The notes under the pieces were generated by a model. That model saw nothing but the letters and a program-made list of their open reading frames with translations, was not told where the DNA came from and made no database searches. Below are positions 52,375 through 61,106 of a stretch of DNA of 64,000 nucleotides, in pieces. The stretch spans positions 1,095,248-1,159,247 of the forward strand of contig NZ_VTFT01000001.1 in the NCBI RefSeq assembly GCF_008244685.1. Reading direction: 5' to 3'. The stretch is from Luteimonas viscosa (GTDB taxonomy: Bacteria > Pseudomonadota > Gammaproteobacteria > Xanthomonadales > Xanthomonadaceae). Every line of letters starts with the position of its first letter. Position 1 is the stretch's first letter. Position numbers and translations under genes: made by a program.

Positions 52375-52385
52375 TGACGGCAGGG

Positions 52386-52499
52386 ATCCGGAATTCGGGA
52401 TTCGGGATTCGGAAGATCAGGAGCGTGCGTTCCGAGACGCGCGTGGCAGGCCTGGCCGATCGCTTTTCCGAATCCCCTATCCCGAATCACGAATCCCGG
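52386..52499. repeat. REP-like inverted repeat of GGGATTC units
   Basis: Left arm 52386-52412 contains GGAATTCGGGATTCGGGATT, ending in CGG. Right arm 52466-52499 carries the complementary CCGAATCCCCTATCCCGAAT followed by CACGAATCCCGG. A spacer of about 53 bp separates them. The arms pair imperfectly. It fills the gap between the lemA and M48 genes. Units of this kind are seen widely in Xanthomonadaceae intergenic DNA (recalled knowledge, not searched). Confidence 0.75.
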
Positions 52500-52503
52500 C
52501 TCT

Positions 52504-53106
52504 TCAGAACTGCACCTTCGGTGCCTCGCGCACCTCGGCCTTGTCGGCGGGGATGTCGAGCAGGGCAGCCGGGCTGAAGTTGAACATGCCGGCGACGATG
52601 CTGGAGGGGAACACCTCGCGCCGGTTGTTGTAGGCCATCACCGAATCGTTGTAGGCCTGGCGCGCGAACGCGACCTTGTTCTCGGTGCTGGTCAGCTCTT
52701 CGGTGAGCTGCATCATGTTCTGGTTGGCCTTGAGGTCCGGGTAGGCCTCGACCACCACCATCAACCGGCCCAGCGCACCGTTCAGCGCGCCCTGGGCCTG
52801 GGACAGCTCGGCCATCGCCGCCGGGTCGCCCGGGCTGGCCTTGGCCGCCGCCAGTCCCGACTGGGCGGCGGTCCGTGCCGCGGTCACCGCCTCGAGCGTG
52901 CCGCGTTCGTGCGAGAGATAGGCCTTGGCGGTCTCGACCAGGTTCGGGATCAGGTCGAAGCGGCGCTGCAACTGCACGTCGATCTGGGCGAAGGCGTTCC
53001 TGAACGCGTTGCGGGCGGTCACAAGGCCGTTGTAGATGCCGATTGCCCAGCCACCGACCAGCACCGCGATGCCGATCAGGATTGCCAGCAGAATCAATCC
53101 ACTCAC
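52504..53106 (-). CDS. lemA: LemA family protein
   Basis: A 200-aa LemA-type protein: one N-terminal TM (about 3-25, LILLAILIGIAVLVGGWAIG) followed by a helical bundle exposed on one side of the inner membrane. Landmarks: YNGLVTARNAFRNAFAQIDV, QLQRRFDLIPNLVETAKAYL, RLMVVVEAYPDLKANQNMMQ and ARQAYNDSVMAYNNRREVFP. GTG start behind a strong AGGGGAGGA. LemA proteins are widespread, often next to M48 peptidases as here, and act in membrane homeostasis or in presenting substrates. The exact role is not established. The REP-like element lies between it and the downstream peptidase gene. Confidence 0.93.
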   Translation of the reverse strand: MSGLILLAILIGIAVLVGGWAIGIYNGLVTARNAFRNAFAQIDVQLQRRFDLIPNLVETAKAYLSHERGTLEAVTAARTAAQSGLAAAKASPGDPAAMAELSQAQGALNGALGRLMVVVEAYPDLKANQNMMQLTEELTSTENKVAFARQAYNDSVMAYNNRREVFPSSIVAGMFNFSPAALLDIPADKAEVREAPKVQF

Positions 53107-53191
53107 CGTGATTCCTCCCCTTGTTCATGCAATTCCGGAAACAGGCGCCTATGATCGCCTGAAGCGAGAGCATACGCAGGGGGCAGTGACG

Positions 53192-54586
53192 ATGAAAGCG
53201 AAACTCCATCGACCCCGCCAGGCACGCCTCGGTCGCGCGTTGCTGGTGGGATTGCTGTCGGCGATCGCGCTTTCGAGTACTGCCCAGACTCCGTTGGCCT
53301 GGAACAAGGACGCGGGCGCGACGGCGGATGTGACGCCGGCGCCGACCGCCATCGTGCATCCCACCGACCGTCCCGCGCCGCTGCCCGCGGACATCCAGCG
53401 CATGCCGCTCGCCGACACGTTCGATGTGCGCGTGTTCGAGGCGATGGCGCAGGACCTGGTCGCCAATCAGCGCGTGCCGGGCCTGGCGATGGCGATCGTG
53501 CACGACGGCAAGGTGCTCAGCGCGCGCGGCTACGGCATCACCGACGTCTCGCACGCCGAGCCTGTCGACGCCCACACCGTGTTCCGCCTGGCCTCGCTCT
53601 CGAAATCCTTCGCCGGCACCCTGACCGGCATGCTGGTGTCCGAGGGCGCGCTGCGCTGGGACAGCCGCGTGGCCGACTTCATGCCGAGCCTGAGCTTCGC
53701 CGATCCGGCGGCTGCGCAGAGCCTGACCGTCGCCGACGTGCTCAGCCACCGCGTGGGCCTGCGCCACCACACCTACGACCGCGACATCGAGGCCAACGCC
53801 GAGTACCACAACCTGGTGCAGCGCTTCGCCGCCGCGCCGATGGCGTGCGCGCCCGGCCAGTGCTACGGCTACCAGAACGTGGCCTTCAGCCTGGTCGGCG
53901 ACGTGGTGTTCGCCGCCAGCGGGCAGTTCTACAGCGAGGCGGTGACGCGGCGCATCTTCAAGCCGCTGGGCATGAACGACGCCAGCCTCGGCCTCGAGGG
54001 CATCACCGCCAGCGCACGCTGGGCCAGGCCGCACGTGCGCGCCGGCGGCGGCTGGAAGTCGCTGATGCCCAAGCCGACCTACTACTGGCTGGCGCCCGCG
54101 GCGGGCGTCAACGCCAGCATCAGCGACATGGCGCAGTGGCTGCTCGCGCAGAGCGGCCGCCGCCCTGACGTGCTGCCCGCGCCGCTGCTGGCGACGCTGC
54201 AGTCGCCGATCGTGGGCACGCCGGGCGAGATGCGCGGCGCCTCGTGGCGTCGCGAGCGCCTCAACGCCGCAGGCTATGGCCTGGGGTGGCGCATCTACGA
54301 CTATTCCGGCCACCGCCTGGTCTTCCACGGCGGCGCGGTGCAGGGCTATCGCGGCCTGATGGCGATGCTGCCCGAGCGCGACCTGGGCGTCGTCATCCTC
54401 TGGAACAGCAGCAGTTCGCTGCCCTCGGGACTGCTGCCCACGATCCTCGACCGGGCAATCGGCCTGCCCTCGCATCGGTGGCTCGACGTCGATCCCGACC
54501 TCGAGAGCCTGTACGCGTCCGACGATGCGGCAACTCCCGCGACGGGCGGCCCGCAGTCCGGCGAAGCCTCGGCCCGCCCGCAGTAG
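53192..54586 (+). CDS. Serine hydrolase, class C beta-lactamase/esterase fold
   Basis: A 464-aa exported enzyme of the beta-lactamase/transpeptidase superfamily. The signal peptide (about 1-32) ends near STAQT. The catalytic S-x-x-K is in RLASLSKSFAGTLTGMLV. A YxN-like YGYQNVAFSLVGDVVF and the late H/K-x-G-like VFHGGAVQGYRGLMAMLP complete the site. AMAIVHDGKVLSARGYGITD and LTVADVLSHRVGLRHHTYD are typical of EstB/AmpC-like esterases and D-aminopeptidases. An antibiotic-hydrolysing role cannot be assumed; peptidoglycan or ester hydrolysis is as likely. Divergent from lemA. The C-terminal 25 residues are low-complexity. Confidence 0.88.
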   Translation: MKAKLHRPRQARLGRALLVGLLSAIALSSTAQTPLAWNKDAGATADVTPAPTAIVHPTDRPAPLPADIQRMPLADTFDVRVFEAMAQDLVANQRVPGLAMAIVHDGKVLSARGYGITDVSHAEPVDAHTVFRLASLSKSFAGTLTGMLVSEGALRWDSRVADFMPSLSFADPAAAQSLTVADVLSHRVGLRHHTYDRDIEANAEYHNLVQRFAAAPMACAPGQCYGYQNVAFSLVGDVVFAASGQFYSEAVTRRIFKPLGMNDASLGLEGITASARWARPHVRAGGGWKSLMPKPTYYWLAPAAGVNASISDMAQWLLAQSGRRPDVLPAPLLATLQSPIVGTPGEMRGASWRRERLNAAGYGLGWRIYDYSGHRLVFHGGAVQGYRGLMAMLPERDLGVVILWNSSSSLPSGLLPTILDRAIGLPSHRWLDVDPDLESLYASDDAATPATGGPQSGEASARPQ

Positions 54587-54864
54587 ACGCCGCGCGCCGC
54601 GCGCAACCGGGCGTCCGCGCCCGCACACGAATCGGCCCGCCACCCGGAAACGTCCCAGGCTGCGTGCCAGGCGATTCGCCCGACACCCCCAGGGCGGCAT
54701 TGCGCACGCCGCACTGCGCCATGCATCGGAGCCCGCGACATGTCGTGCGGGGTGCCGGGCGGAGATCGCCACCGGCACTCCAGATCGTGGTCGCCAACCC
54801 CGGCCGGTCGCTGACGCCGAAGTCGAGACCCCGCTTCGGATGCCGCCGATCGATCGCGTCCGGC

Positions 54865-54906
54865 AAAAAAAACTCCCTCTCCGCCTGGGCACACGGAGAG
54901 GGAGTT
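54865..54906 (-). terminator. Rho-independent terminator of the Lys/Ala-repeat gene
   Basis: AACTCCCTCTCCG and CGGAGAGGGAGTT (54871-54883 and 54894-54906) form a perfect 13-bp stem with a 10-nt loop. On the minus strand it is followed by eight T. It sits 20 bp after the stop of the Lys/Ala-repeat protein. The 278 bp between it and the serine-hydrolase stop hold no recognisable gene. Confidence 0.93.
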
Positions 54907-54926
54907 TCGGTTACGGCTAATCGGGT

Positions 54927-55358
54927 TCAGATCAGGGGCGTGGGCATCGGCGGCATCGTCACGGCCGCACCCTTCCCGGTCTTCCTAGCCTTTTTTTTTG
55001 CGACTTTCCGGGCGGGCTTCTTGGCCGCCTTCTTCTTCGCAGCCTTCTTGGTCGCCTTCTTGGCCGCCTTCTTGGCAGGCTTCTTGGCGGTCTTCTTGGC
55101 AGCCTTCTTCTTGGCGACCTTCTTCTTCGCTACCTTCTTCTTGGCAGCCTTCTTGGTGGCCTTCTTGGCGCCCTTCTTGGCGACCTTCTTCTTGGCGACC
55201 TTCTTCTTCGCAGTCTTCTTGGCTACCTTCTTCTTCGCGACCTTCTTGGCAGCCTTCTTCGCTACCTTCTTCTTCGCGACCTTCTTGGCGCCTTTCTTCG
55301 CGGGTTTCTTGGTTGCCTTCTTGGCAACCTTCTTCTTTGCAGCTTTCTTCGCGGCCAT
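54927..55358 (-). CDS. Histone H1-like Lys/Ala-repeat protein
   Basis: A 143-aa, extremely basic protein made almost entirely of KKxAKK/KKVAKK-type repeats (MAAKKAAKKKVAKKATKK...), with short breaks by Thr, Pro or Gly. It ends in a non-repetitive tail KKKARKTGKGAAVTMPPMPT. Composition resembles eukaryotic histone H1 tails and bacterial H1-like proteins (Pseudomonas AlgP, Chlamydia Hc). Nonspecific DNA binding or compaction is therefore the likely role. A strong GAGGAGAG site precedes the ATG. It has its own consensus promoter, a long leader and a terminator, and so is a well-insulated single-gene unit. The repeat makes slippage, and length variation between strains, likely. Confidence 0.88.
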   Translation of the reverse strand: MAAKKAAKKKVAKKATKKPAKKGAKKVAKKKVAKKAAKKVAKKKVAKKTAKKKVAKKKVAKKGAKKATKKAAKKKVAKKKVAKKKAAKKTAKKPAKKAAKKATKKAAKKKAAKKPARKVAKKKARKTGKGAAVTMPPMPTPLI

Positions 55359-55683
55359 AGGATGGCTCTCCTCGTCAGTTGACTTGCAGTACGACTGCCC
55401 AGTGCTCAAGCAGCGCGCGGGTATCGGACCCGCGCACAACCGCCGGCGCGCCAGGCGCGCCGGAACGGATTCGGCAGGAACAACGCGATCGGGGGTTCGC
55501 GGTCCCGGTAAGACGAAAACACCTGCGACTCGGGGCGCCGCAGGTGTCCGGTAGGAAGGGTGTCGGCTTTTGCAGCGGAGACGGTGCCTGCATCCACCTT
55601 GTAGAAGTCCGGGGCGGATGTCTTTTTTATGCTGCGCGTTTTCGCTGTGTGCTGACTCACTCGTTCTGTGGCCACGTCTGTTG
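55359..55683 (-). promoter_or_regulatory. Long 5' leader of the Lys/Ala-repeat gene
   Basis: About 325 nt between the predicted transcription start and the ATG. It contains a perfect 9-bp-stem hairpin (ACACCTGCG/CGCAGGTGT, 55519-55547) followed by TTTT, which could act as an attenuator. It also contains a GTG-initiated open frame (55675-55406, beginning MATERVSQHTAKTRSIKK) whose coding status is doubtful. Confidence 0.4.
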
Positions 55684-55689
55684 GGGCGA

Positions 55690-55718
55690 AACCTAATCAC
55701 GGTTTTTTCAGCTGTCAA
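55690..55718 (-). promoter_or_regulatory. Strong sigma-70 promoter
   Basis: On the minus strand, TTGACA (55713-55718) and TAGGTT (55690-55695) are 17 bp apart, with an A-rich spacer (GAAAAAACC). It reads toward the Lys/Ala-repeat gene. Confidence 0.75.
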
Positions 55719-56206
55719 CACCCCTCGCCGGAAATTTCCCGTCCCGCAACCCGCGCGCGCGCCTGCGCGCTCCGTCATCGCAGCCGCTGCGGCAACGACG
55801 ATGCATCGGGAAGCTTGCGACGTTCCTCTCCGCGCCTGCAACGAAAGCGCGGAAAACAAGTCGCTTTTGAAAAATAGTCGTCTGCGCGCGCGCGCCGCGG
55901 CACGAAAGGTCGTTGCGCTTCAGCCGCACGCGCCGCTTACCTGAAGGCTTTCCCGACCGCAGTCAGACGCCGCCGCCGAAACCAGGATTTCGCGCGCCGC
56001 ACAAACCCATTTGCGCGAAAGTGCGCAAACTTTTCCGGCAGCCGGACACCTTCGAAGCGTCGCCGGGATGCATCCGGTCGGGCTTCGCGGGACGCGGGGC
56101 GAGACGAAAGTCGAAGCGGTTTCGACGCGTGGCGAGCGTGGGCGCGAGGTCGTCGGCGAGGACGCGATGGACGCGGCGACTCTTTGACGCGGAATCCACG
56201 CCGGGC
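55719..56206. other. Intergenic region without recognised genes
   Basis: 488 bp between the Lys/Ala-gene promoter and the hairpin after gcvH. The frames here are short and of biased composition. Several AT-rich patches (around 55850-55880 and 56020-56035) stand out, but no promoter pair or RNA gene was identified. Confidence 0.4.
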
Positions 56207-56234
56207 GCGACGGGTGCCCACCGGCACCCGTCGC
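56207..56234 (-). terminator. Perfect hairpin downstream of gcvH
   Basis: GCGACGGGTGCC-CACC-GGCACCCGTCGC is a perfect 12-bp stem 10 bp after the gcvH stop. No U-run follows on the minus strand, so it may be a weak or factor-assisted terminator or a transcript-end stabiliser. Confidence 0.5.
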
Positions 56235-56243
56235 CGGAACGAC

Positions 56244-56639
56244 TCAGTGGTCGTCTTCCTCGAGCAGTTCGGCGTAGTCGTCCGGATCGAGCAGGTCGTT
56301 GAGCTGGTCCGGTTCGCTGGCCTCGACCACCAGCAGCCAGCCTTCGCCGTAGGCATCCTCGTTGATCGTCTCGGGCTTGTCGGCAAGCGCGGCGTTGACC
56401 GCTGTGACGGTGCCCGACACCGGCGCGTAGACGTCGGACGCGGCCTTGACCGACTCGACCACCGCGCAGGCGTTGCCCGCCTCGATGGTGTCGCCGATGG
56501 CGGGCAGCTCGACGTAGACCAGGTCGCCGAGCAGGCCCTGGGCATGGTCGGAAATGCCGATGGTGACCTTGCCGTCACCTTCGACGCGTGCCCATTCGTG
56601 TGACTTCATGAACTTCAGGTCGCCAGGGATCTCGCTCAT
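56244..56639 (-). CDS. gcvH: Glycine cleavage system H protein
   Basis: A 131-aa lipoyl carrier protein shuttling the aminomethyl group between the P, T and L proteins of glycine cleavage. [20 protein letters not shown] opens the family pattern. [19 protein letters not shown] follows, and the lipoylated lysine is Lys65 in [17 protein letters not shown]. The C-terminus [20 protein letters not shown] is typical and is followed by an acidic [14 protein letters not shown] tail. It lies 96 bp downstream of gcvT on the same strand, so the two are probably co-transcribed. The P-protein gene is not in the window. Confidence 0.97.
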   Translation of the reverse strand: MSEIPGDLKFMKSHEWARVEGDGKVTIGISDHAQGLLGDLVYVELPAIGDTIEAGNACAVVESVKAASDVYAPVSGTVTAVNAALADKPETINEDAYGEGWLLVVEASEPDQLNDLLDPDDYAELLEEDDH

Positions 56640-56735
56640 GCTGGTCTCCGGATCGTGCGGGTCTGGGGGAAGGTGCGGCTAGTGTAGCGAAGCAGGGCGG
56701 CGCCACCGCAAGCGCCGCCTGTCGGGACGCGGGAC

Positions 56736-57830
56736 CTAGACCGGCTTGCCGTCGCGGACGAAGGGGAACTTCACCACACGCACCGGCACCTCGCGCCCGC
56801 GGATGTCGACGGCGACGCCGGAGGACAGGTCGCCGGCCGGCACCCGCGCGAACGCGATCGCCTTGCCGAGCGTGGGCGAGAAGGTGCCGGAGAGGATCTC
56901 GCCCTCGCCGTGCGCGGTGCGTACCTTCTGGCCGTGCCGGAGCACGCCCTTGTCTTCCATCACCAGCCCGATCATCTGCCGTGGCGCGCCGTCGCGCTGC
57001 TGAGATTCCAGCACCTCGCGGCCGTTGAACGCGCGCCCCTCGTCGAGCGCGACGGTCCAGCCCAGCGCCGCCTCGAAGGGCGTCACGGTCTCGTCCATGT
57101 CCTGGCCGTAGAGGTTCATGCCCGCCTCCAGGCGCAGGGTGTCGCGCGCGCCGAGCCCGGCCGGCTTCACCCCGGCGCGGAGCAGCGCATCCCACAGCGC
57201 CACGGCGCCGGCGTCGGACACCACCACTTCGAAGCCGTCCTCGCCGGTGTAGCCGGTGCGGGCGATGAACAGGTCGCCGAACGCGGTGCCGGCAAGTTCC
57301 ACTGCGGCGAACTTGCCCACGCCGCCGGCCTTCGCCGCGTCGTCCCCGTCCAGCAGGCCGAGCACCCGTTCGCGTGCCGCCGGCCCCTGCACCGCGATCA
57401 TCGACAGCTCCGGCCGTTCGGCCACCTCGACGCCGAACGGCGCCGCCTGCGCGTTGATCCACGCCAGGTCCTTCTCCCGGGTCGCGGCGTTGACCACCAG
57501 GCGGAAGCGATCACCGCCGAGGAAATAGACGATCAGGTCGTCGATCACCCCGCCCTGCGGGTTCAGCATGCAGGTGTAGAGCGCCTTGCCCGGCCGCTTC
57601 AGCTTGTCGATGGAATTGGCCAGCAGCCGGCGCAGGAACGGGCGCGCCTGTTCGCCCTGCAGGTCGACCACGGTCATGTGGCTGACGTCGAACATGCCCG
57701 CGTCGCGCCGCACCTGGTGGTGTTCCTCGATCTGCGAACCGTAGTGGATCGGCATGTCCCAGCCGCCGAAGTCGACCATGCGCGCGCCGAGCGCGCGATG
57801 GCTGTCGTTGAGGATGGTCTTGCGGGTCAT
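56736..57830 (-). CDS. gcvT: Glycine cleavage system T protein (aminomethyltransferase)
   Basis: A 364-aa tetrahydrofolate-dependent aminomethyltransferase releasing ammonia and methylene-THF from the H-protein intermediate. Landmarks: [76 protein letters not shown] (catalytic Asp region) and a C-terminal [19 protein letters not shown]. Length is standard. The 67-bp gap to the upstream cation transporter leaves no room for a glycine riboswitch. Co-directional with gcvH. Confidence 0.97.
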   Translation of the reverse strand: MTRKTILNDSHRALGARMVDFGGWDMPIHYGSQIEEHHQVRRDAGMFDVSHMTVVDLQGEQARPFLRRLLANSIDKLKRPGKALYTCMLNPQGGVIDDLIVYFLGGDRFRLVVNAATREKDLAWINAQAAPFGVEVAERPELSMIAVQGPAARERVLGLLDGDDAAKAGGVGKFAAVELAGTAFGDLFIARTGYTGEDGFEVVVSDAGAVALWDALLRAGVKPAGLGARDTLRLEAGMNLYGQDMDETVTPFEAALGWTVALDEGRAFNGREVLESQQRDGAPRQMIGLVMEDKGVLRHGQKVRTAHGEGEILSGTFSPTLGKAIAFARVPAGDLSSGVAVDIRGREVPVRVVKFPFVRDGKPV

Positions 57831-57897
57831 GGGCGCGGTCCGGAGGGCTGTGCCGCGATTATCCCAGATCGATCCGGCGCCGCCCCGCGTGTGCCGC

Positions 57898-58833
57898 TCA
57901 GTGGTGCCGGTGCGCCGGTGCGTGGCCGTGGGTGCGACCGCTGCCGCAGTCGGGACCATGGCAGTCGGCGCCTTCCACCTGCAGGGTGGCATGGCCGATG
58001 CCGAACCGGTGCTCCAGCATCTCCCCGGCGCCGTGGCGCAGCGCGTGCGGATCGACGCCATCGTCGACCACCAGGTGCGCGGTCATCGCGGCCTGGCGCG
58101 AGGCCAGCGCCCACACATGCAGGTCGTGGACGCCGGACACGCCCGGCAGGCCGGCCAGGGCGGCGCGCACCTGTTCGAGCTCGATCCCGTCCGGCACGCC
58201 CATCATCAGCACGTTGCCCGCCTGGCGCATCAGCAGCCATGCGCGCGGCAGCACCCACAGGCCGATCGCCACCGCGATGATCGGGTCGGCCAGGCGCCAG
58301 CCGGTGAAGTGGATCACCAGCGCGCCGACGATCACGCCGACCGAACCGAGCATGTCCGCCCACACTTCCAGGTAGGCGCCCTTGACGTTGAGGCTCTCCT
58401 CGCTGCCGGCCTTGAGCAGCTGCATCGCCACCAGGTTGACCAGCAATCCGGCGATGCCCACCACCAGCATGCCCAGCGAGGCCACCGGCGGCGGCGCCAG
58501 GAAGCGGTGTACCGACTCCCACAGGATGTAGGCCGCCAGCGCGAACAGCAGCAGGCCGTTGAGCATCGCGCCCATCGCCTCGGTGCGCACGTAGCCGAAG
58601 CTGCGGCGCGCGTCGGGAGGACGCCGGCCCAGGCGGACCGCGACCAGCGCCACGCCGAGCGCGAAGGCATCGGTGGCCATGTGCACCGCGTCCGACAGCA
58701 GCGCCAGGCTGTTGGTCGCCAGCGCGGCGGCGACCTCGACCACCGCGAACACCGCGATCAGCGCCAGCGCCCACCACAGCGGCTTCTCGTGGCGGATGCT
58801 TGCGGCGCTGGCGTGGTCGTGGTCGTGGCCCAT
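57898..58833 (-). CDS. CDF family zinc/cobalt/cadmium efflux transporter
   Basis: A 311-aa cation diffusion facilitator exporting divalent metals by proton antiport. A His-rich start ([10 protein letters not shown]) and end ([12 protein letters not shown]) surround six TM segments (about 20-210). Metal-site residues are [20 protein letters not shown] (HxxxD in TM2) and [20 protein letters not shown] (D in TM5). The cytoplasmic C-terminal domain has [20 protein letters not shown] and [20 protein letters not shown], with extra Cys/His ligands. This is the CzcD/ZitB pattern with a pair of metal-binding tails. The closest known specificity is zinc. Confidence 0.95.
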   Translation of the reverse strand: MGHDHDHASAASIRHEKPLWWALALIAVFAVVEVAAALATNSLALLSDAVHMATDAFALGVALVAVRLGRRPPDARRSFGYVRTEAMGAMLNGLLLFALAAYILWESVHRFLAPPPVASLGMLVVGIAGLLVNLVAMQLLKAGSEESLNVKGAYLEVWADMLGSVGVIVGALVIHFTGWRLADPIIAVAIGLWVLPRAWLLMRQAGNVLMMGVPDGIELEQVRAALAGLPGVSGVHDLHVWALASRQAAMTAHLVVDDGVDPHALRHGAGEMLEHRFGIGHATLQVEGADCHGPDCGSGRTHGHAPAHRHH

Positions 58834-58972
58834 GGCGGCACGCTATCGGCGGGTTGCGCTGTTACACAATCGCGACGCCACCCGCTGCAGGGCGAACGCG
58901 TTGCGCCACGTGGCCGACCGCGTTGCCGCGATGGCGCCCGGCGTGCGCCTGCAGGCGATCGGGCAGCAAGGC

Positions 58973-59419
58973 TCAGCCGGCCGGCTCGACCCGGAGGACG
59001 ATGCCGTCGGTGCCGACGACGCGCACCGGCGTCCCGGCGTCCAGGTCCGGGCCCTGCACCACCCAGAACGCGTCGCCGATCTTGACCCGCCCGCGTCCGG
59101 CGACGATCGCCTGGTCCAGCGGCACCACCCGGTCGATATGCTGGAACGCGCGCCGGTTGAGGTGGGGATGATCGCTTTCGCGCTCGTGGCCACGACCACG
59201 GACGAACTTCCGATAGACCTGGATCGAGGCGAAGCTCAGCACCACGAAGGCCGCGACCTGCGCCAGCATCGGGATCCCCGGCACCAGCAGCACCCCCAGG
59301 AACACCACCACCGCGGCGAAACCCATCCACAGCATGAAGGCGCCCGGCGCCAGCGCCTCGGCCGCGAACAGCAGCAGCGCGATCGCACCCCAGGCCACCA
59401 CGTCCCATCGCAGGTCCAT
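58973..59419 (-). CDS. NfeD-like membrane protein
   Basis: A 148-aa short-form NfeD protein: two or three TM helices (about 8-25, 28-48 and 55-70) followed by a C-terminal OB-fold (DQAIVAGRGRVKIGDAFWVV, GTPVRVVGTDGIVLRVE). NfeD short forms are encoded next to SPFH/stomatin genes and help assemble or regulate the SPFH ring. Here the start is 3 bp after the stop of such a gene, confirming the pair. The serine-protease domain of long NfeD is absent. Confidence 0.92.
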   Translation of the reverse strand: MDLRWDVVAWGAIALLLFAAEALAPGAFMLWMGFAAVVVFLGVLLVPGIPMLAQVAAFVVLSFASIQVYRKFVRGRGHERESDHPHLNRRAFQHIDRVVPLDQAIVAGRGRVKIGDAFWVVQGPDLDAGTPVRVVGTDGIVLRVEPAG

Positions 59420-59422
59420 GGC

Positions 59423-60400
59423 TCAGTCTCCGGTCGGGACGGTGACGCGTTGCGGCGGCGGCGGATTGCCGCGCGACGCGGCCTGCTGGCTGCCGAGCGC
59501 CTGCTTGGCCAGCTCGGCGACGCCGCCGATCGAACCGATCAGGCCGCTGGCCTCCATCGGCATCAGCACGAACTTCTGGTTGGGCGCCGTCGCCAGCTTC
59601 TCGAAGGCCTGCACGTACTTCTGCGCGACGAAGTAGTTGATCGCCTGCACATCGCCCTGGGCGATCGCGTCCGACACCATCTGGGTCGCCTTGGCTTCCG
59701 CCTCGGCCAGGCGCTCGCGCGCCTCGGCTTCGCGGAACGCGGCCTCCTTCTCGCCTTCGGCCTCGAGAATCGCGGCCTGCTTCTCGCCTTCGGCGCGCAG
59801 GATCGCCGACTGGCGGTGGCCCTCGGCCTCGAGGATCACCGCGCGGCGCTCTCGCTCGGCCTTCATCTGCCGGGCCATCGAGTCGACCAGGTCGCGCGGC
59901 GGCTGGATGTCGCGGATCTCGATGCGGGTGACCTTGATGCCCCAGGGATTGGTGGCGTGGTCGACCACGTTGAGCAGCTGCGCGTTGATCGTCTCGCGGT
60001 TGCTGAGCGATTCGTCCAGGTCCATCGAACCGATCACGGTGCGGATGTTGGTCTGCACCAGCGCGATCGACGCGACCTCGAGGTTCGACACCTCGTAGGC
60101 CGCCTTGGCGGCATCCAGCACCTGGAAGAACACCACGCCGTCGACCTTCACCACCGCGTTGTCCTTGGTGATGACTTCCTGGCTGGGCACGTCCAGCACC
60201 TGCTCCATCATGTTGACCTTGCGCCCCACCCCGTAGACCACCGGGATCAGGAAATGCAGGCCGGGACCCATGGTGTGGGTGTACTTGCCGAAGCGCTCGA
60301 CCGTCCATTCGTAGCCCTGCGGCACCATGCGCACGGTCTTGAACAGGATGATGACGCCGGCGACCAGGAGCACCGCCGTGAGAAACATGCCTCCGCCCAT
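59423..60400 (-). CDS. SPFH/stomatin (slipin-like) membrane protein
   Basis: A 325-aa inner-membrane scaffold of the SPFH family. One TM hairpin (about 4-22, MFLTAVLLVAGVIILFKTVR) is followed by the SPFH domain: MVPQGYEWTVERFGKYTHTM, QVLDVPSQEVITKDNAVVKV, DGVVFFQVLDAAKAAYEVSN and INAQLLNVVDHATNPWGIKV. A coiled-coil rich in AEGEKQAA/AEGEKEAA repeats (about 185-230) and a C-terminal PPPPQRVTVPTGD tail follow. The pattern matches bacterial paraslipin (QmcA/YbbK). It is coupled to NfeD and expected to form membrane-attached oligomeric cages or act on membrane-protein quality control. A TATACT lies upstream at 60430-60435. Confidence 0.95.
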   Translation of the reverse strand: MGGGMFLTAVLLVAGVIILFKTVRMVPQGYEWTVERFGKYTHTMGPGLHFLIPVVYGVGRKVNMMEQVLDVPSQEVITKDNAVVKVDGVVFFQVLDAAKAAYEVSNLEVASIALVQTNIRTVIGSMDLDESLSNRETINAQLLNVVDHATNPWGIKVTRIEIRDIQPPRDLVDSMARQMKAERERRAVILEAEGHRQSAILRAEGEKQAAILEAEGEKEAAFREAEARERLAEAEAKATQMVSDAIAQGDVQAINYFVAQKYVQAFEKLATAPNQKFVLMPMEASGLIGSIGGVAELAKQALGSQQAASRGNPPPPQRVTVPTGD

Positions 60401-60512
60401 GGGATTCCCCTCCGTTCTTCAGTGGCATCGAGTATAGGTCCGGGACGGGCCCACCGGGCCCGGTGTGACCGGGCTGCGACGCTTTGCCCCGCCACCGCAT
60501 CCACAATGGGGA

Positions 60513-61106
60513 ATGCCGCCCGAATCCCGCTCAACGTCGAGCTTTGCGATCGAAGTGCCCAGCGCACTGATCGCCCGCGCGCGGGCCGGCGAACGGGCTG
60601 CGTTCGAGCAGGTCTACCGCTGGTTCGAGCGGCCCGTGTTCACGCTGGCGCTGCGCATCTGCGGCGACCGCGAGGAGGCTTCCGAAGTGCTGCAGGACAC
60701 CATGCTCAGGGTGATCGACAGGATCGGCCATTTCCGCGGCGACAGCCCGTTCTGGGGCTGGCTGCGCCAGATCGCGGTCAACGAGGCGCTGATGCGGCTG
60801 CGGCGCGCGAAACAGCAGCCCGACGGGCTGGACCTGGACGTCCACGAACCCGCGGACGACCACGCCCCGCCGCCACCGGCCGCGGCGGATGCCGCCGCCC
60901 TGCAGCGGGCGCTGGCGACGCTGCCGGCCAGTACCCGCAGCGTGCTCTGGCTGTACCACGCCGAAGGCTACACCCACGAGGAGATCGCGACGCTGATGGA
61001 ACGCACCGCGAGCTTCTCCAAGTCGCAGCTGGCGCGCGGCACCCGCCGCCTGCGCCTGCTGCTCGAACCGGACACCCGATCGATCCAGGAGTCGGCCCAT
61101 GCCTGA
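60513..61106 (+). CDS. RNA polymerase sigma-70 family, ECF type
   Basis: A 197-aa alternative sigma factor. Region 2: LIARARAGERAAFEQVYRWF, LRICGDREEASEVLQDTMLR and GDSPFWGWLRQIAVNEALMR. Region 4: ATLPASTRSVLWLYHAEGYT then HEEIATLMERTASFSKSQLA, a full helix-turn-helix. An acidic Pro/Ala-rich linker joins the two. The start MPPESRSTSSFAIEV is chosen for GGGGA spacing; a longer version would begin in low-complexity sequence. The next gene overlaps by 8 bp and encodes a short one-TM protein that may be its anti-sigma partner. The promoter it serves is not identifiable here. Confidence 0.92.
   Translation: MPPESRSTSSFAIEVPSALIARARAGERAAFEQVYRWFERPVFTLALRICGDREEASEVLQDTMLRVIDRIGHFRGDSPFWGWLRQIAVNEALMRLRRAKQQPDGLDLDVHEPADDHAPPPPAAADAAALQRALATLPASTRSVLWLYHAEGYTHEEIATLMERTASFSKSQLARGTRRLRLLLEPDTRSIQESAHA

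Noticed and set aside
41545-52377. A stop-free plus-strand frame of about 3600 codons overlapping the glucan synthase and the M48 gene
   Set aside because: It is the +1 shadow of the real genes: Arg/Pro/Ala-rich, no domains, and it crosses an intergenic region and an opposite-strand gene. High GC makes stops rare in such frames.
53192-54586. Annotating the serine hydrolase as an antibiotic-resistance beta-lactamase
   Set aside because: It has the S-x-x-K fold, but residues and context do not separate it from esterases or D-aminopeptidases, so no resistance role is claimed.
55000-55350. A CRISPR-like or satellite array
   Set aside because: The periodic CTTCTTGGC-type units are the coding repeat of the Lys/Ala-rich protein; there are no spacer/repeat blocks.
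57831-57897. A glycine riboswitch before gcvT
   Set aside because: The gap is 67 bp, too short for the aptamer, and no conserved core was seen.
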